The notes beneath the pieces are model-generated. The model had not been told where the DNA came from and made no database searches. It worked only from the letters and a program-made list of their open reading frames with translations. Both the position numbers and the translations under genes were made by a program. From contig DASTYT010000052.1 in the NCBI GenBank assembly GCA_035764725.1, positions 84,762-148,761 of the forward strand: a DNA stretch of 64,000 nt. The letters are read 5' to 3'. This DNA is from Candidatus Methylomirabilota bacterium. Its GTDB lineage: Bacteria > Methylomirabilota > Methylomirabilia > Rokubacteriales > CSP1-6. This document shows positions 27,308 through 35,083 of this stretch, in pieces (position 1 is the first letter of the stretch; the number at the start of each line of letters is the position of its first letter).

Positions 27308-27363
27308 GCCTGCCTCCTTGAAAAGTTCATGATTCGTCGGGCGTTCCACGCTCCCGCACGCTC

Positions 27364-27393
27364 AGTATACATCAGAGGTTCGGCTCTCGTCCC
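27364..27393 (-). promoter_or_regulatory. Probable promoter of the erpA operon
   Basis: A strong -10 box TATACT at 27369-27364 (minus strand), with a weak -35 candidate GGGACG 18 bases upstream. It lies 57 bases before the erpA start in the gap between erpA and the SDR gene. Confidence 0.4.
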
Positions 27394-27439
27394 GGGAGCC
27401 CATGGGTGAGGCGCCGCGCGCGGCGAGAACGCGCCAGCC

Positions 27440-28165
27440 TCAGAGCACCCCCCGGGAGGGCATGAGCGTCAACTCCTCCAGCGCGGCATTCGGCTCCAAG
27501 GTGGCCATCAGGAGCGCGGCCGCCGCGACCTGCGCCGGCCGCACCATGAGCTTCCGGTCCGGCGCCCCTGGGATCGCGTCCCAGAGAGGCGTGTCCACCG
27601 CCCCCGACGAGAGCACCCCCACCCGCACGCCCGTGCCACGGAGCTCCTCGGTGAGCACGCGGGCGAGACCCAATAGACCGTACTTGGACGCCGTGTAGGC
27701 CGCGCTGCCCGGCAGGGTGCGGCTCGTCACCATGGAGCCGACCAGGATGATGGTCCCGCGGCGCTGGGCCAGCATGGGCGGCAGCGCGGCCCGGCACGAG
27801 AGATAGGCGCCCCGGAGATTCACCGCCATGATCTCATCCCAGTCGGCGGGGCGCGAGTCCGCCAGCGGCCCGAACGTGGCCACACCCGCGGCGGCGACGA
27901 GGAGGTCCAGGCGGCCCAGCTCGGCGACGGTGCGCTTCACGCACGCGGCGATGGCCGGCTCCTGGCGGACGTCGGTGGGCACGGCGAGCGCGCGCCCACC
28001 CGAGGCGTGGATCGCCTCGGAGACCTGGCCGAGCTCGCGGGCGGATCGGGCGGCGAGGGCGACCGCCGCGCCCTCGGCCGCGAAGGCCTCGGCCACCGCG
28101 CGGCCAATGCCCCGCCCCGCGCCGGTCACCAGGGCGACCTGGCCGGCCAGCCGCGCGTCGCTCAC
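27440..28165 (-). CDS. Short-chain dehydrogenase/reductase
   Basis: Classical SDR of 241 residues. The cofactor motif TGAGRGIG lies near residue 15, NAG-type AAAGVA near 92, the catalytic Ser in ILVGSMVTS and the catalytic YxxxK in [12 protein letters not shown]. No substrate can be read from the sequence; the family includes ketoacyl and pteridine reductases. It overlaps folE by four bases (ATGA) and is the last gene of a cluster with folE and two PTPS genes, so a sepiapterin-reductase-like role is a reasonable hypothesis. Confidence 0.85.
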   Translation of the reverse strand: MSDARLAGQVALVTGAGRGIGRAVAEAFAAEGAAVALAARSARELGQVSEAIHASGGRALAVPTDVRQEPAIAACVKRTVAELGRLDLLVAAAGVATFGPLADSRPADWDEIMAVNLRGAYLSCRAALPPMLAQRRGTIILVGSMVTSRTLPGSAAYTASKYGLLGLARVLTEELRGTGVRVGVLSSGAVDTPLWDAIPGAPDRKLMVRPAQVAAAALLMATLEPNAALEELTLMPSRGVL

Positions 28166-28737
28166 AGCATCGAGCCGCGCGACTTGATCAGCTCCATGAA
28201 CTCCGCCCGCGTCTCCGGCCGGTCCCGGAACGCGCCGAGCATGGCGGACGTCACCGCCTTGGAGTTCTGCTTCTCCACCCCGCGCATCAGCATGCAGAGG
28301 TGCAGGCCCTCGACGACCACCGCGACCCCCCGCGGCTGGAGCACTTCGTCGATGGTGTGGGCGATCTGGGTGGTGAGGCGCTCCTGCACCTGCAGGCGCC
28401 GGCTGAACATCTCCACCAGCCGGGGGATCTTCGACAGGCCCACGATCTTCCGGGACGGCATGTACGCGATGTGGGCGCGCCCGAAGAATGGGAGGAGATG
28501 ATGCTCACAGAGGGAGAAGTAATCGATGTCCTTCACCACCACCATCTCGTCGTATTCCTCAGTGAAGAGGGCGTCGTTGAGCACGTCCTCCACGCGCTGC
28601 TGGTAGCCGGACGTCAGGTACTCGTAGGCCTTGGCCACGCGGGCGGGAGTCCTCTCGAGTCCCTCGCGGGTCGGGTCCTCGCCAAGCTCCTTCAGGAAGT
28701 CGTAGATCAGCCGCTCGATGGTCGAGGCGTTGTTCAC
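28162..28737 (-). CDS. folE: GTP cyclohydrolase I
   Basis: Type IA GTP cyclohydrolase of 191 residues, which makes 7,8-dihydroneopterin triphosphate from GTP. The zinc ligands are in [12 protein letters not shown] and in [31 protein letters not shown] and the QIAH segment are family signatures. The GTG at 28737 has AAGGAG six bases upstream. The gene stands between a PTPS/QueD homologue and an SDR, so its product feeds a reduced pterin or 7-deazapurine path as well as, or instead of, folate. Confidence 0.95.
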   Translation of the reverse strand: MNNASTIERLIYDFLKELGEDPTREGLERTPARVAKAYEYLTSGYQQRVEDVLNDALFTEEYDEMVVVKDIDYFSLCEHHLLPFFGRAHIAYMPSRKIVGLSKIPRLVEMFSRRLQVQERLTTQIAHTIDEVLQPRGVAVVVEGLHLCMLMRGVEKQNSKAVTSAMLGAFRDRPETRAEFMELIKSRGSML

Positions 28738-28760
28738 GGGCGCTCCTTCGGCCACAGGAC

Positions 28761-29165
28761 TCAGCCGCAGTACTCGAAGGTGTTGTTGGCGGTCTCCACC
28801 ACCGCGACGCGGACGAGCCGACCGGCGGGCAGCGCGGCAGCCAGCCAGCCCCAGAAGGTCCGCGCGAGGTTCTCGCCGGTGGTGATCACGCCGTCGAGGG
28901 CGGGCACCGCGCTCGAGAGATCGTAGTGATCTACGCGGTCGAGGAGCACGCGCGCCACCGTCGCGTCGAGCTCGCCGAGATCGCCCGCCATCCCGGTGGT
29001 GGGATCGAGGGTGCCGGTGAGCGTGACCTCCACGGTGTAGTTGTGCCCGTGAGGCCGGAAGCACTGACCGTAGAGGCGCGCGTTGTCGTCGTCGGAGAGG
29101 GCCGCGCTGGCGAGGCGGTGGCCCGCGCTGAAGTGGAACGACCGGGTCAGGCGGTACTCGCTCAC
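28761..29165 (-). CDS. 6-pyruvoyltetrahydropterin synthase / QueD family, complete active site
   Basis: PTPS-fold enzyme of 134 residues. Zinc ligands are His in FSAGHRL and both His of HGHNY. The catalytic Cys is present in [10 protein letters not shown] with the family spacing, and VDHYDL and VETANNTF complete the active site. The enzyme would act on dihydroneopterin triphosphate to give 6-pyruvoyltetrahydropterin (PTPS) or 6-carboxytetrahydropterin (QueD). The spacing and the [13 protein letters not shown] segment look closer to eukaryotic-type PTPS. The GTG overlaps the stop of its paralogue (GTGA). Confidence 0.85.
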   Translation of the reverse strand: MSEYRLTRSFHFSAGHRLASAALSDDDNARLYGQCFRPHGHNYTVEVTLTGTLDPTTGMAGDLGELDATVARVLLDRVDHYDLSSAVPALDGVITTGENLARTFWGWLAAALPAGRLVRVAVVETANNTFEYCG

Positions 29166-29572
29166 GGACCGAGGAACTCCACGTAGAAGGTGGGGTCCTC
29201 CCAGAGGCGCAGCCGGTACAGCCGCTCGCCCAGCTTGGGCGCGAGGAGATCCCAGCACGACCGCACGAGGTTCTCGGTGGTGGGAATGCGGCCCTGGACG
29301 AAGAAGGGATCGGCGTTGAGGTCGGCGTGATCGAAGCGCGTGATCACCGCCTCGCCGACGAGCCGCTTGAGCTCGGCGAGATCCATCACCATGCCGGTAC
29401 GCTCGTCCACCGTGCCGCCCAGCGTCACCTCGAGGGTGTAGTTGTGGCCGTGGGTGACGGTGAGCGAGCCGAACGCCCGCGCGTTCTCCTCGGCGCTCCA
29501 CGTCGGCTGCCAGTACCGGTGGGCCGCGGAGAACGTGAATTTCCGGGTGACGTAGACGGGACCGGGGGTCAT
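29162..29572 (-). CDS. PTPS/QueD paralogue lacking the catalytic cysteine
   Basis: Second PTPS-fold protein, 136 residues, encoded directly before the first. The zinc-binding His residues remain (FSAAHRY, HGHNY), as do FDHADL and the WEDPTFY segment. At the catalytic position its sequence is [10 protein letters not shown], with Leu where the paralogue has Cys, and no nearby Glu as in PTPS-III. It may carry out a different pterin reaction, act as a structural partner in a mixed multimer, or be inactive. It overlaps the end of the GT4 gene by four bases. Confidence 0.8.
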   Translation of the reverse strand: MTPGPVYVTRKFTFSAAHRYWQPTWSAEENARAFGSLTVTHGHNYTLEVTLGGTVDERTGMVMDLAELKRLVGEAVITRFDHADLNADPFFVQGRIPTTENLVRSCWDLLAPKLGERLYRLRLWEDPTFYVEFLGP

Positions 29573-30642
29573 AGGACCTCGTTCGTCAATCTTACCGTGT
29601 CGAGGAAGCGCTGCGCGACCCTCTCGGGGGTGAACGCAGAGGCGCGACGGCGGCCCGCCTCACCGAGCGCGCGCGCCCGGTCGGGATTACCCAGCATTGC
29701 GGCCAGGGCCTCGGCGAGGGCCGCCGGGTCGCGCGGCGGGACCAGCACGCCGGTCTCGCCGTCCAGCACCACCTCGGGCACCGCGGCGGTCCGGCACGCC
29801 ACCACGGGCAGGCCGGCCGCCATCGCCTCAAGAAACACGATCCCGAAACCCTCCTGCACCGATGGCAGGCAGAAGCACTGCGCGCTCACGTACTCCGCCG
29901 CGAGCTGATCGCGGGTCACGTCGCCCAGCAGGGTGACCGTGTCCCCGAGCCCGAGTCCGGCGTGCATCCGGTTCATTTCTTCCCAGTCCGGCCCCTTTCC
30001 CACGATGCGGACGCGGGCGGCGGGATTCACCCCGCGCAAACGCGCCGCCGCGTGCAGCAGATCCGCGAAGCGCTTCCGCGGGTACATACGCCCCACCGCG
30101 AGCACGGTGGGTCCGGCGCCGTCGCGCCGCGGGGCGGCGGCGAAGCGCGCCTGCCAGTCCGCGAGATCGATGGCCTCCGGCACCACCGCGACCCGCGCGG
30201 GCGGGACCGCGTACACCTCGGCGGCGATGCGCGCGGAGTACGCGCTCGGCACCAGCACGAGATCCGCGCGCTCCGTGTTGCGCCGCTCCCAGCGCGCCTG
30301 CACGCCGAGGAGCACGCGCACCCAGCCCCGCTCGTTGCGCAGCTCGTCGGCGATGATGCCTTTGAGCATGACCACGAATGGTTGGCGGCGCCGACGCGCC
30401 CACAGGAAGCCGTCGAGATCGCAGCCGACGACGAGATCGGCGCGGGCGGGCGGGCGCCACACCGCCTCCACGTTGTAGCGCCACCGGTCGAAGGTGTGAA
30501 AGCCGGTGCGGCGACCGAGCGGCCGTATCTCCACCTCGTGGCCGAGCGTGACGAGTCCGCGCTCGAAGTTGGCGAGCGCGACGAAGGTGCCGCTGCCCTC
30601 ACGGGGGTCGAGGGGCGTCGAGGTGAGGACAGTGATCCGCAG
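29569..30642 (-). CDS. GT4-family glycosyltransferase, probable CTG start
   Basis: GT-B glycosyltransferase. The C-terminal half has VLAVGRMYPRKRFADLL and PSVQEGFGIVFLEAMAAGLPVVA with the E-x7-E motif. The first ATG/GTG/TTG in frame is the GTG at 30534, but that would delete the first beta strand and the acceptor loop. The open frame upstream reads LRITVLTSTPLDPREGSGTF, a standard GT4 N-terminus, so the CTG at 30642 is the likely start, giving 357 residues. The acceptor is unknown. It lies 31 bases after the crotonase stop. Confidence 0.72.
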   Translation of the reverse strand: MRITVLTSTPLDPREGSGTFVALANFERGLVTLGHEVEIRPLGRRTGFHTFDRWRYNVEAVWRPPARADLVVGCDLDGFLWARRRRQPFVVMLKGIIADELRNERGWVRVLLGVQARWERRNTERADLVLVPSAYSARIAAEVYAVPPARVAVVPEAIDLADWQARFAAAPRRDGAGPTVLAVGRMYPRKRFADLLHAAARLRGVNPAARVRIVGKGPDWEEMNRMHAGLGLGDTVTLLGDVTRDQLAAEYVSAQCFCLPSVQEGFGIVFLEAMAAGLPVVACRTAAVPEVVLDGETGVLVPPRDPAALAEALAAMLGNPDRARALGEAGRRRASAFTPERVAQRFLDTVRLTNEVL

Positions 30643-30673
30643 CGGCCGCGTCCGCGCGCGCGGCGAGAGCCGG

Positions 30674-31459
30674 TCAGCGGCCCTCGAACCGGGGGGCGCG
30701 CTTCTCGAGGAAGGCGCGGGTGCCTTCCTTGTAGTCGTGGCTGTTGAAGGTCTCCAGACCGAGCTGGGCGAGATGCTGGCGGTGGCGGTCGGTGATCCCC
30801 TCGAAGATGGCGCGCACCTGGGTCTTGGTGCCGCGGATGGAGAGGGGCGCGTTCGCCGCCACCTTCCGAAGGTACTCGTAGGTGTAGCCTTCGAGATCGG
30901 CGGCGGGGACCAGCCGCTGGATGAAGCCGATGCGGAAGGCCTCCTCGGCCTCCACCGTGCGCGCGGAGTAGAGGATATCCTTGGCGTAGGCGGGGCCCAC
31001 GAGGTCGACGAGCTGATGGACGGGATCGAGCCCGTAGATGATGGACAGCCGTGCGGCGGGAATGCCGAACTTCGAGCCCTCGGCGGCGAAGCGAAGATCG
31101 CAGGCCATCGCCAGGGCCATCGCGCCGCCCATGCAGAAGCCGTAGACCATCGCCACGGTGGGCTTGGGACAGTGGCGGATGGCGCCGTACGCCGCCTCGG
31201 TCTGGGTGTTGTAGTGCAGCGCGGTCGCCGTGTCCTTGCGATTCTCCTCGAACTCCGAGATGTCCGCGCCGGAGGCGAAGGCCTGCGTCCCCGCGCCGCG
31301 GTAGACGATGGCCCGCACGGAGTCGTCGGCGGAGAGGCGCTGGGTGACCTCGCCGATCTCCGTCCACATCGCGAGGCTCAGCGCGTTGCGCATCTTGGGT
31401 CGGTTGATCACCACGGTGGCGATGCCGTCGGCGTGCTCGACCAAGATGAGATCGCTCAT
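30674..31459 (-). CDS. Enoyl-CoA hydratase/isomerase (crotonase) family protein
   Basis: Crotonase-fold protein of 261 residues. The oxyanion-hole segments are AFASGADISEFEEN (first) and GFCMGGAMALAMACDLRFAA (second). At the usual catalytic Glu positions the sequence reads GIPAARLSIIYG, so hydratase chemistry is not certain and isomerase or hydrolase activity is possible. A GGAGG lies eight bases before the ATG. It starts 17 bases after the encoded CCA of the CAU tRNA on the same strand, so the two may share a transcript. Confidence 0.85.
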   Translation of the reverse strand: MSDLILVEHADGIATVVINRPKMRNALSLAMWTEIGEVTQRLSADDSVRAIVYRGAGTQAFASGADISEFEENRKDTATALHYNTQTEAAYGAIRHCPKPTVAMVYGFCMGGAMALAMACDLRFAAEGSKFGIPAARLSIIYGLDPVHQLVDLVGPAYAKDILYSARTVEAEEAFRIGFIQRLVPAADLEGYTYEYLRKVAANAPLSIRGTKTQVRAIFEGITDRHRQHLAQLGLETFNSHDYKEGTRAFLEKRAPRFEGR

Positions 31460-31475
31460 TGTGAGGCCTCCGGGA

Positions 31476-31551
31476 TGGTGGCGGCGGGAGGACTCGAACC
31501 TCCGACACGGGGCTTATGAGACCCCTGCTCTGCCACCTGAGCTACGCCGCC
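31476..31551 (-). tRNA. tRNA with CAU anticodon, probably elongator tRNA-Met
   Basis: A complete cloverleaf is visible: 7-bp acceptor stem (GGCGGCG with CGCCGCC), D-arm GCTC..GAGC, anticodon stem GGGGT/GCCCC with loop CTCATAA, T-arm GGAGG-TTCGAGT-CCTCC, discriminator A and an encoded CCA at 31478-31476. The anticodon CAT is at 31518-31516. The paired first position and the CTCATAA loop argue against initiator tRNA. Elongator Met and the tilS-modified Ile2 tRNA share this anticodon; Met is favoured but not proven. Confidence 0.92.
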
Positions 31552-31560
31552 AAAATGGCG

Positions 31561-31588
31561 TGGACACGAAAATCGCGTTTGTTATAAT
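31561..31588 (+). promoter_or_regulatory. Sigma-70-type promoter of the acidic-protein gene
   Basis: TGGACA (31561-31566), 16-base spacer, perfect TATAAT (31583-31588). The leader to the ATG at 31664 is about 70 bases. The -10 box overlaps the -10 box of the divergent tRNA promoter. Confidence 0.75.
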
Positions 31589-31608
31589 CCCGCCGAACGG
31601 AGTCCAAC
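31581..31608 (-). promoter_or_regulatory. Promoter of the CAU tRNA, overlapping the divergent promoter
   Basis: On the minus strand GTTGGA (31608-31603), 16-base spacer and TATAAC (31586-31581). The predicted start lies about 20 bases before the tRNA. Because TTATAA is self-complementary, the two divergent promoters share four bases of -10 sequence and cannot both be occupied at once. Confidence 0.6.
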
Positions 31609-31663
31609 AGTAGCGACTCTCATCTCTCAAGTCAAGCACGGCAGGCGTCTGGAGGGACCATTC

Positions 31664-31930
31664 ATGGCATGGCTCGGTACTCGGCCATGGACTGCGGAGC
31701 AAGACGAGCGTATCTACGCCCGCCAGGAAGACGAAGAAGAAGACGACGACGTCGAGGACGAGGATGACGACGACCTCGACGACGAGGATGACGACGACGA
31801 TCTCGACGACGACGACTTCGACGACGATCTCGACGAGGACGACGACGACCTCGACGACGAGGATGACGACGACGAGGACGACGACGACCTCGACGACGAC
31901 GAGGATGACGAGGACGACGAGGACGAGTAG
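31664..31930 (+). CDS. Extremely acidic low-complexity protein
   Basis: Protein of 88 residues. The first 21 residues are ordinary and Trp-containing (MAWLGTRPWTAEQDERIYAR). Residues 22-88 consist almost wholly of Asp and Glu in irregular units such as DDDLDDED with a Leu, Val or Phe every six to eight positions. The ATG has GGAGGG eight bases upstream and a good promoter, so this is a real gene. Possible roles include binding cations, mimicking nucleic acid or buffering a basic partner; none is shown. Repeat-driven length change is likely between strains. Confidence 0.75.
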   Translation: MAWLGTRPWTAEQDERIYARQEDEEEDDDVEDEDDDDLDDEDDDDDLDDDDFDDDLDEDDDDLDDEDDDDEDDDDLDDDEDDEDDEDE

Positions 31931-31977
31931 CGAACGGGCAATAGCTGCGTAATCCCCTTCAACGCGGAGGGCATCAC

Positions 31978-32685
31978 ATGGCACTCATGTCCGAAGCTGG
32001 CTGGCTCTTCCTCCTACGCTGGATCCATTTCCTCTCCGGCATCACCTGGATCGGGCTGCTCTACTACTTCAACTTCGTCCAGACGCCGTTCTTCGCGGAG
32101 ACGGAGGCGCCGGTGCGGACGGGGGCGCAGCAGAAGCTCCTGCCGCGCGCGATGTGGTGGTTCCGGTGGGGCGCGATGATCACGTTCATCAGCGGCTGGC
32201 TCTACCTCCTGCACTGGTGGATCGGCAAGGTCGGCTTCGCGGCGGGCGTGGGGGCGTGGGCGATCCTCCTCGGCGGCCTCCTCGGCTCCATCATGTGGGC
32301 CAACGTGTGGTTCATCATCCACCCCAAGCAGAAGATCGTGATCCAGAACGCGCTCGACGTCGGGGCCGGGAAGCCGGCGAATCCCGCCGCGGCGCCCGCG
32401 GGGGCGCGGGCGGGGCTGGCGTCCCGTACGAACACGATGCTCTCGATCCCCATGCTGTTCTTCATGGGAGCGGCCAGCCATCTCCAGACGCTCGGCATGC
32501 CGCGCTCGGGCGTGGTGTTCTGGGTCGGCGCGGTCATCGTCATGCTGCTGGTGGAGATCAACTGCCTCAAGGGCACGCCGGGCAAGGGCGCCGCGAAGCC
32601 CCTCGCCACCGTGTCCGGCACGCTGTGGGCGGGCTTCATCCTCGCCGCGGTCTTCTACCTCTGGTTCGAGGTCATGCGCGGGTAG
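31978..32685 (+). CDS. PuuD-like membrane protein (urate hydroxylase N-terminal family)
   Basis: Integral membrane protein of 235 residues with about six helices. The N-terminal LRWIHFLSGITWIGLLYYFNFVQTPFF and central GSIMWANVWFIIHPKQKIVI are typical of the membrane domain of PuuD and its relatives. The C-terminal cytochrome c domain of true PuuD is absent; a separate c-type cytochrome is encoded convergently 65 bases away. Urate oxidation is therefore possible but unproven. It follows the acidic protein by 47 bases and probably shares its promoter. Confidence 0.75.
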   Translation: MALMSEAGWLFLLRWIHFLSGITWIGLLYYFNFVQTPFFAETEAPVRTGAQQKLLPRAMWWFRWGAMITFISGWLYLLHWWIGKVGFAAGVGAWAILLGGLLGSIMWANVWFIIHPKQKIVIQNALDVGAGKPANPAAAPAGARAGLASRTNTMLSIPMLFFMGAASHLQTLGMPRSGVVFWVGAVIVMLLVEINCLKGTPGKGAAKPLATVSGTLWAGFILAAVFYLWFEVMRG

Positions 32686-32713
32686 CCAATCCCGCCGCCT
32701 CATCGCGTCACCC

Positions 32714-32746
32714 GACGCCGGACGGAACAGCCTTCCGTCCGGCGTC
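32714..32746. terminator. Bidirectional terminator hairpin
   Basis: Perfect 14-bp inverted repeat, arms 32714-32727 and 32733-32746, with loop CAGCC. It sits between the stops of two convergent genes. There is no T-tract, so it may work as a factor-assisted or U-less terminator, or protect 3' ends. Confidence 0.75.
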
Positions 32747-32750
32747 ATGG

Positions 32751-33146
32751 TCACTGGAGATACGCCGCGAGGTCGGCCACGTTCTGGGCGAGATCGGGCC
32801 GCGGCGGCATGACCTTGGTGGGGCGCTTCGGCGTGTAGCCGGCAGGATACTCCCCGCGCACCACGCGCGCCTCGACCAATGCGCGCGACGCGCCCTTGAC
32901 CGCGGGGCCGATCGGCCCGTCCTTCGTGGGGTCGGGATTGTGGCAGGCAATGCACTGCCCCAGCCAGACCTGCTTGCCCTTGTCGGCGGAGCCGACGGTG
33001 CCGATGACCGAGCTCGCGGGCGCGGAGGAGCTCGCGGGGGCGGGGGCGCTTTCCTTCTTCTCGGGAGGCGGCGTCGGCTGATCCCCGCAGCCGGCGAGGA
33101 GCAGCGCGAGAGCGACCGCCGTGCGCGCGCCGCCGCCGCCGCTCAC
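32751..33146 (-). CDS. Small c-type cytochrome lipoprotein
   Basis: Protein of 131 residues. A lipoprotein signal (ALALLLAGC) gives an acylated Cys near residue 20. A Pro/Ser/Ala linker follows, then one heme-c domain with CIACH and a distal Met candidate in TKVMPPRP. It would carry electrons in the periplasm. The GTG overlaps the DUF3501 stop (GTGA), so it is the last gene of the peroxide-defence operon. It also faces the PuuD-like gene, whose family normally carries such a domain. Confidence 0.85.
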   Translation of the reverse strand: MSGGGGARTAVALALLLAGCGDQPTPPPEKKESAPAPASSSAPASSVIGTVGSADKGKQVWLGQCIACHNPDPTKDGPIGPAVKGASRALVEARVVRGEYPAGYTPKRPTKVMPPRPDLAQNVADLAAYLQ

Positions 33147-33730
33147 CCGGCGAGGTCCTGGGCGAGCGCGGCGATGACCTCGGGCTCGAGGCGGGTGCGC
33201 GCCCGCTCCGCGGGATGCTCGACGACCAGGTATACCTCGGACTTCGGGAACGCGCGGACCGCTTCCGGAGAGAAGCGGAACCGCACGAAGTGCACGGCGG
33301 CGAGCTTGCCCTTCTCCTCGTCGGAGTGGCCGGCCTCGAACTGGCCGGGCACCGCGAACTCACGGCCGATCTGCAGCCACACGCATTGGCCGCGGTCGAT
33401 GCCGGCCAGGCGGTCCAGGGTCGGCTTGATCCGCGCCATGTCCTCGACCTCGATGAACATCGTGGCGGACAGCTCGCTCGGCTCGGGCAGGAGCGCGTTG
33501 TAGACGTCGATCTCCTCCTGCACCTTGTCCTCGGCGGCGATCCGCTCGGCGCGGCACATCTCCTGGATCTGGAAGAGCACGGTCTCGCGATTCTCGAAGA
33601 CGAAGGAGAGGTAACGGCCGACGCCGACGCGGCGGCGGCGCTTGACCTCGATGATCCGGGCGCGGCGCGCCTCCCGGACCTTCTCGTACTCGAAGAAGTT
33701 GACGACGTCGGCGAGGCGAATCTTGTCCAT
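33143..33730 (-). CDS. DUF3501-family protein
   Basis: Cytoplasmic protein of 195 residues, function unknown. The pattern LADVVNFFEYEKVREARRARIIEVKRRRR and the later LFQIQEMCRAERI are typical of DUF3501. The family is found next to rubrerythrin and a GlpC-like Fe-S protein in many genomes, exactly as here, which suggests a shared role in peroxide reduction. The ATG at 33730 is chosen as it begins the conserved region; it lies seven bases after the preceding stop. Confidence 0.88.
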   Translation of the reverse strand: MDKIRLADVVNFFEYEKVREARRARIIEVKRRRRVGVGRYLSFVFENRETVLFQIQEMCRAERIAAEDKVQEEIDVYNALLPEPSELSATMFIEVEDMARIKPTLDRLAGIDRGQCVWLQIGREFAVPGQFEAGHSDEEKGKLAAVHFVRFRFSPEAVRAFPKSEVYLVVEHPAERARTRLEPEVIAALAQDLAG

Positions 33731-33737
33731 GGTGTGC

Positions 33738-35024
33738 TCAGGCGTCACCGTCGACGGGAAGCCCATAGGCGTCGGCGAGGATGCGGATCGGGTGCTGCGC
33801 GGAGCGCCCAGTACCCTGGTTGATCTGGAGCGCGGCGAGCGGACAGTCGGTGGCGACCCGATCGGGCGCCGCCGCCTCGATCTCCTTGAACAACGGCTCC
33901 GCGACCTTCATCGAGAGCTCGAAGAACTCCTTCTTGATGCCCCAGGTGCCGTCCACCGCGGAGCACCGCTCGATGGTCTCGACGGCGGCGCCGGTGAGCC
34001 GCAACACGTCCGCCGAGCGCGTGCCCATGTTCTGCGCCTTGAGGTGACAGGGCAGCTGATAGGCGATCTTGCCGGGGGCGTTCGGGAAGCGTGTGTCGAG
34101 CCGCCCCTCGGCGTGGAGCCCGGCCAGGTACTCGAAGAGGTCACGCGTGCTCCGCGCCACGAGGTTGGCGTCCTCGGAGCCGTCGAGCCACGGGTACTCC
34201 TGCTTGAGCATGTACGAGCAGGTCGGTCCCGGCACCACGATCTCGCGGCCCTCGCGCACCGCGCGCGCCAGGGAGGCGACGTTGTCGGCGATGAGGGCCT
34301 TGGCCTCCTTCATCGCCCCACCGTCGAGATACGGCATGCCACAGCAGCGCTGCGCGGGCACGGTGACGTCGACGCCGTTCTTTTCGAGCACCGCGACGGC
34401 GGCCTTGCCGGTGGCGGGATCGTTGTACTCCACCGAGCATGTGGCGAAGAGGGCCACGCGCTTGTCGGCGGCGGGCGCGCCCGCCGCGGAAGCCGGCCGC
34501 TTCCGCTGATCGAACCAGCGCGAGAAGGTCTCGCGGTGAAAGAGCGGGAGCTTCCGGTCCCGGTGGATGCCCACCACCGCCTGCATCAGCGCGCGATTGG
34601 GCGGGAACGCGTTCATCCAGTTCGAGAGCGGCGCGGTCATGCTGCCGAGCCGTCCCACCAGCCCCGTGCTGCCGAGGAAGCGGTCCTGCAGGGTCACGCC
34701 CCGCGCCCGCGCCTCGGCCGAGCGCGCACGCAGCATCAGGCGGGGGAAGTCGACCTGCCAGCGGTGCGGCGGCGTGTACGGGCAGTGGTTGTAGCAGAGC
34801 TTGCACTGATAGCACAGGTCGACGACTTCCTTGACGTCCGCGGCGGGGAGCTTGTCCACGTCGCCGTCCACCGTGTCGACGTCGAGCCGGTCGAACATCA
34901 CCTTGAACGACGGGCAGAGCGGCAGGCAGCGCCGGCAGCCCGCACAGATGTCGTAGACGCGGCGCAGCTCCTTGTCGACGCTGGCTTGCTTCCAGAACTC
35001 GGCTTGTCGGATGTCGAGGGTCAT
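33738..35024 (-). CDS. GlpC/HdrD-like iron-sulfur protein
   Basis: Protein of 428 residues with two 4Fe-4S motifs (CAGCRRCLPLCP near residue 28 and CYQCKLCYNHCP near 72). Two CCG-type domains follow, the first with FATCSVEYND and RCCGMPYLDGG and the second with LPCHLKAQ and CSAVDGTWG. Such proteins pass electrons between quinone or thiol donors and a partner. Placed directly after rubrerythrin, it is the probable electron donor chain for it. The ATG at 35024 starts the conserved part. Confidence 0.88.
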   Translation of the reverse strand: MTLDIRQAEFWKQASVDKELRRVYDICAGCRRCLPLCPSFKVMFDRLDVDTVDGDVDKLPAADVKEVVDLCYQCKLCYNHCPYTPPHRWQVDFPRLMLRARSAEARARGVTLQDRFLGSTGLVGRLGSMTAPLSNWMNAFPPNRALMQAVVGIHRDRKLPLFHRETFSRWFDQRKRPASAAGAPAADKRVALFATCSVEYNDPATGKAAVAVLEKNGVDVTVPAQRCCGMPYLDGGAMKEAKALIADNVASLARAVREGREIVVPGPTCSYMLKQEYPWLDGSEDANLVARSTRDLFEYLAGLHAEGRLDTRFPNAPGKIAYQLPCHLKAQNMGTRSADVLRLTGAAVETIERCSAVDGTWGIKKEFFELSMKVAEPLFKEIEAAAPDRVATDCPLAALQINQGTGRSAQHPIRILADAYGLPVDGDA

Positions 35025-35083
35025 GGGTCGGCGCGCCGGCCCGATCGAGCGCGACCGGGCCGGCGTCCAGGCTCTTCGGGAAG

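Noticed and set aside
31740-31930. Repeat DNA that might suggest a CRISPR-like or satellite array
   Set aside because: The repetition follows codon boundaries (GAC, GAG, GAT) and has no spacers or fixed unit; it is explained by the acidic protein.
31714-31977. Minus-strand frame rich in Ser across the acidic-protein gene
   Set aside because: It is the reverse reading of the Asp/Glu repeats (poly-Ser and Arg); no start signals, whereas the plus strand has promoter and Shine-Dalgarno.
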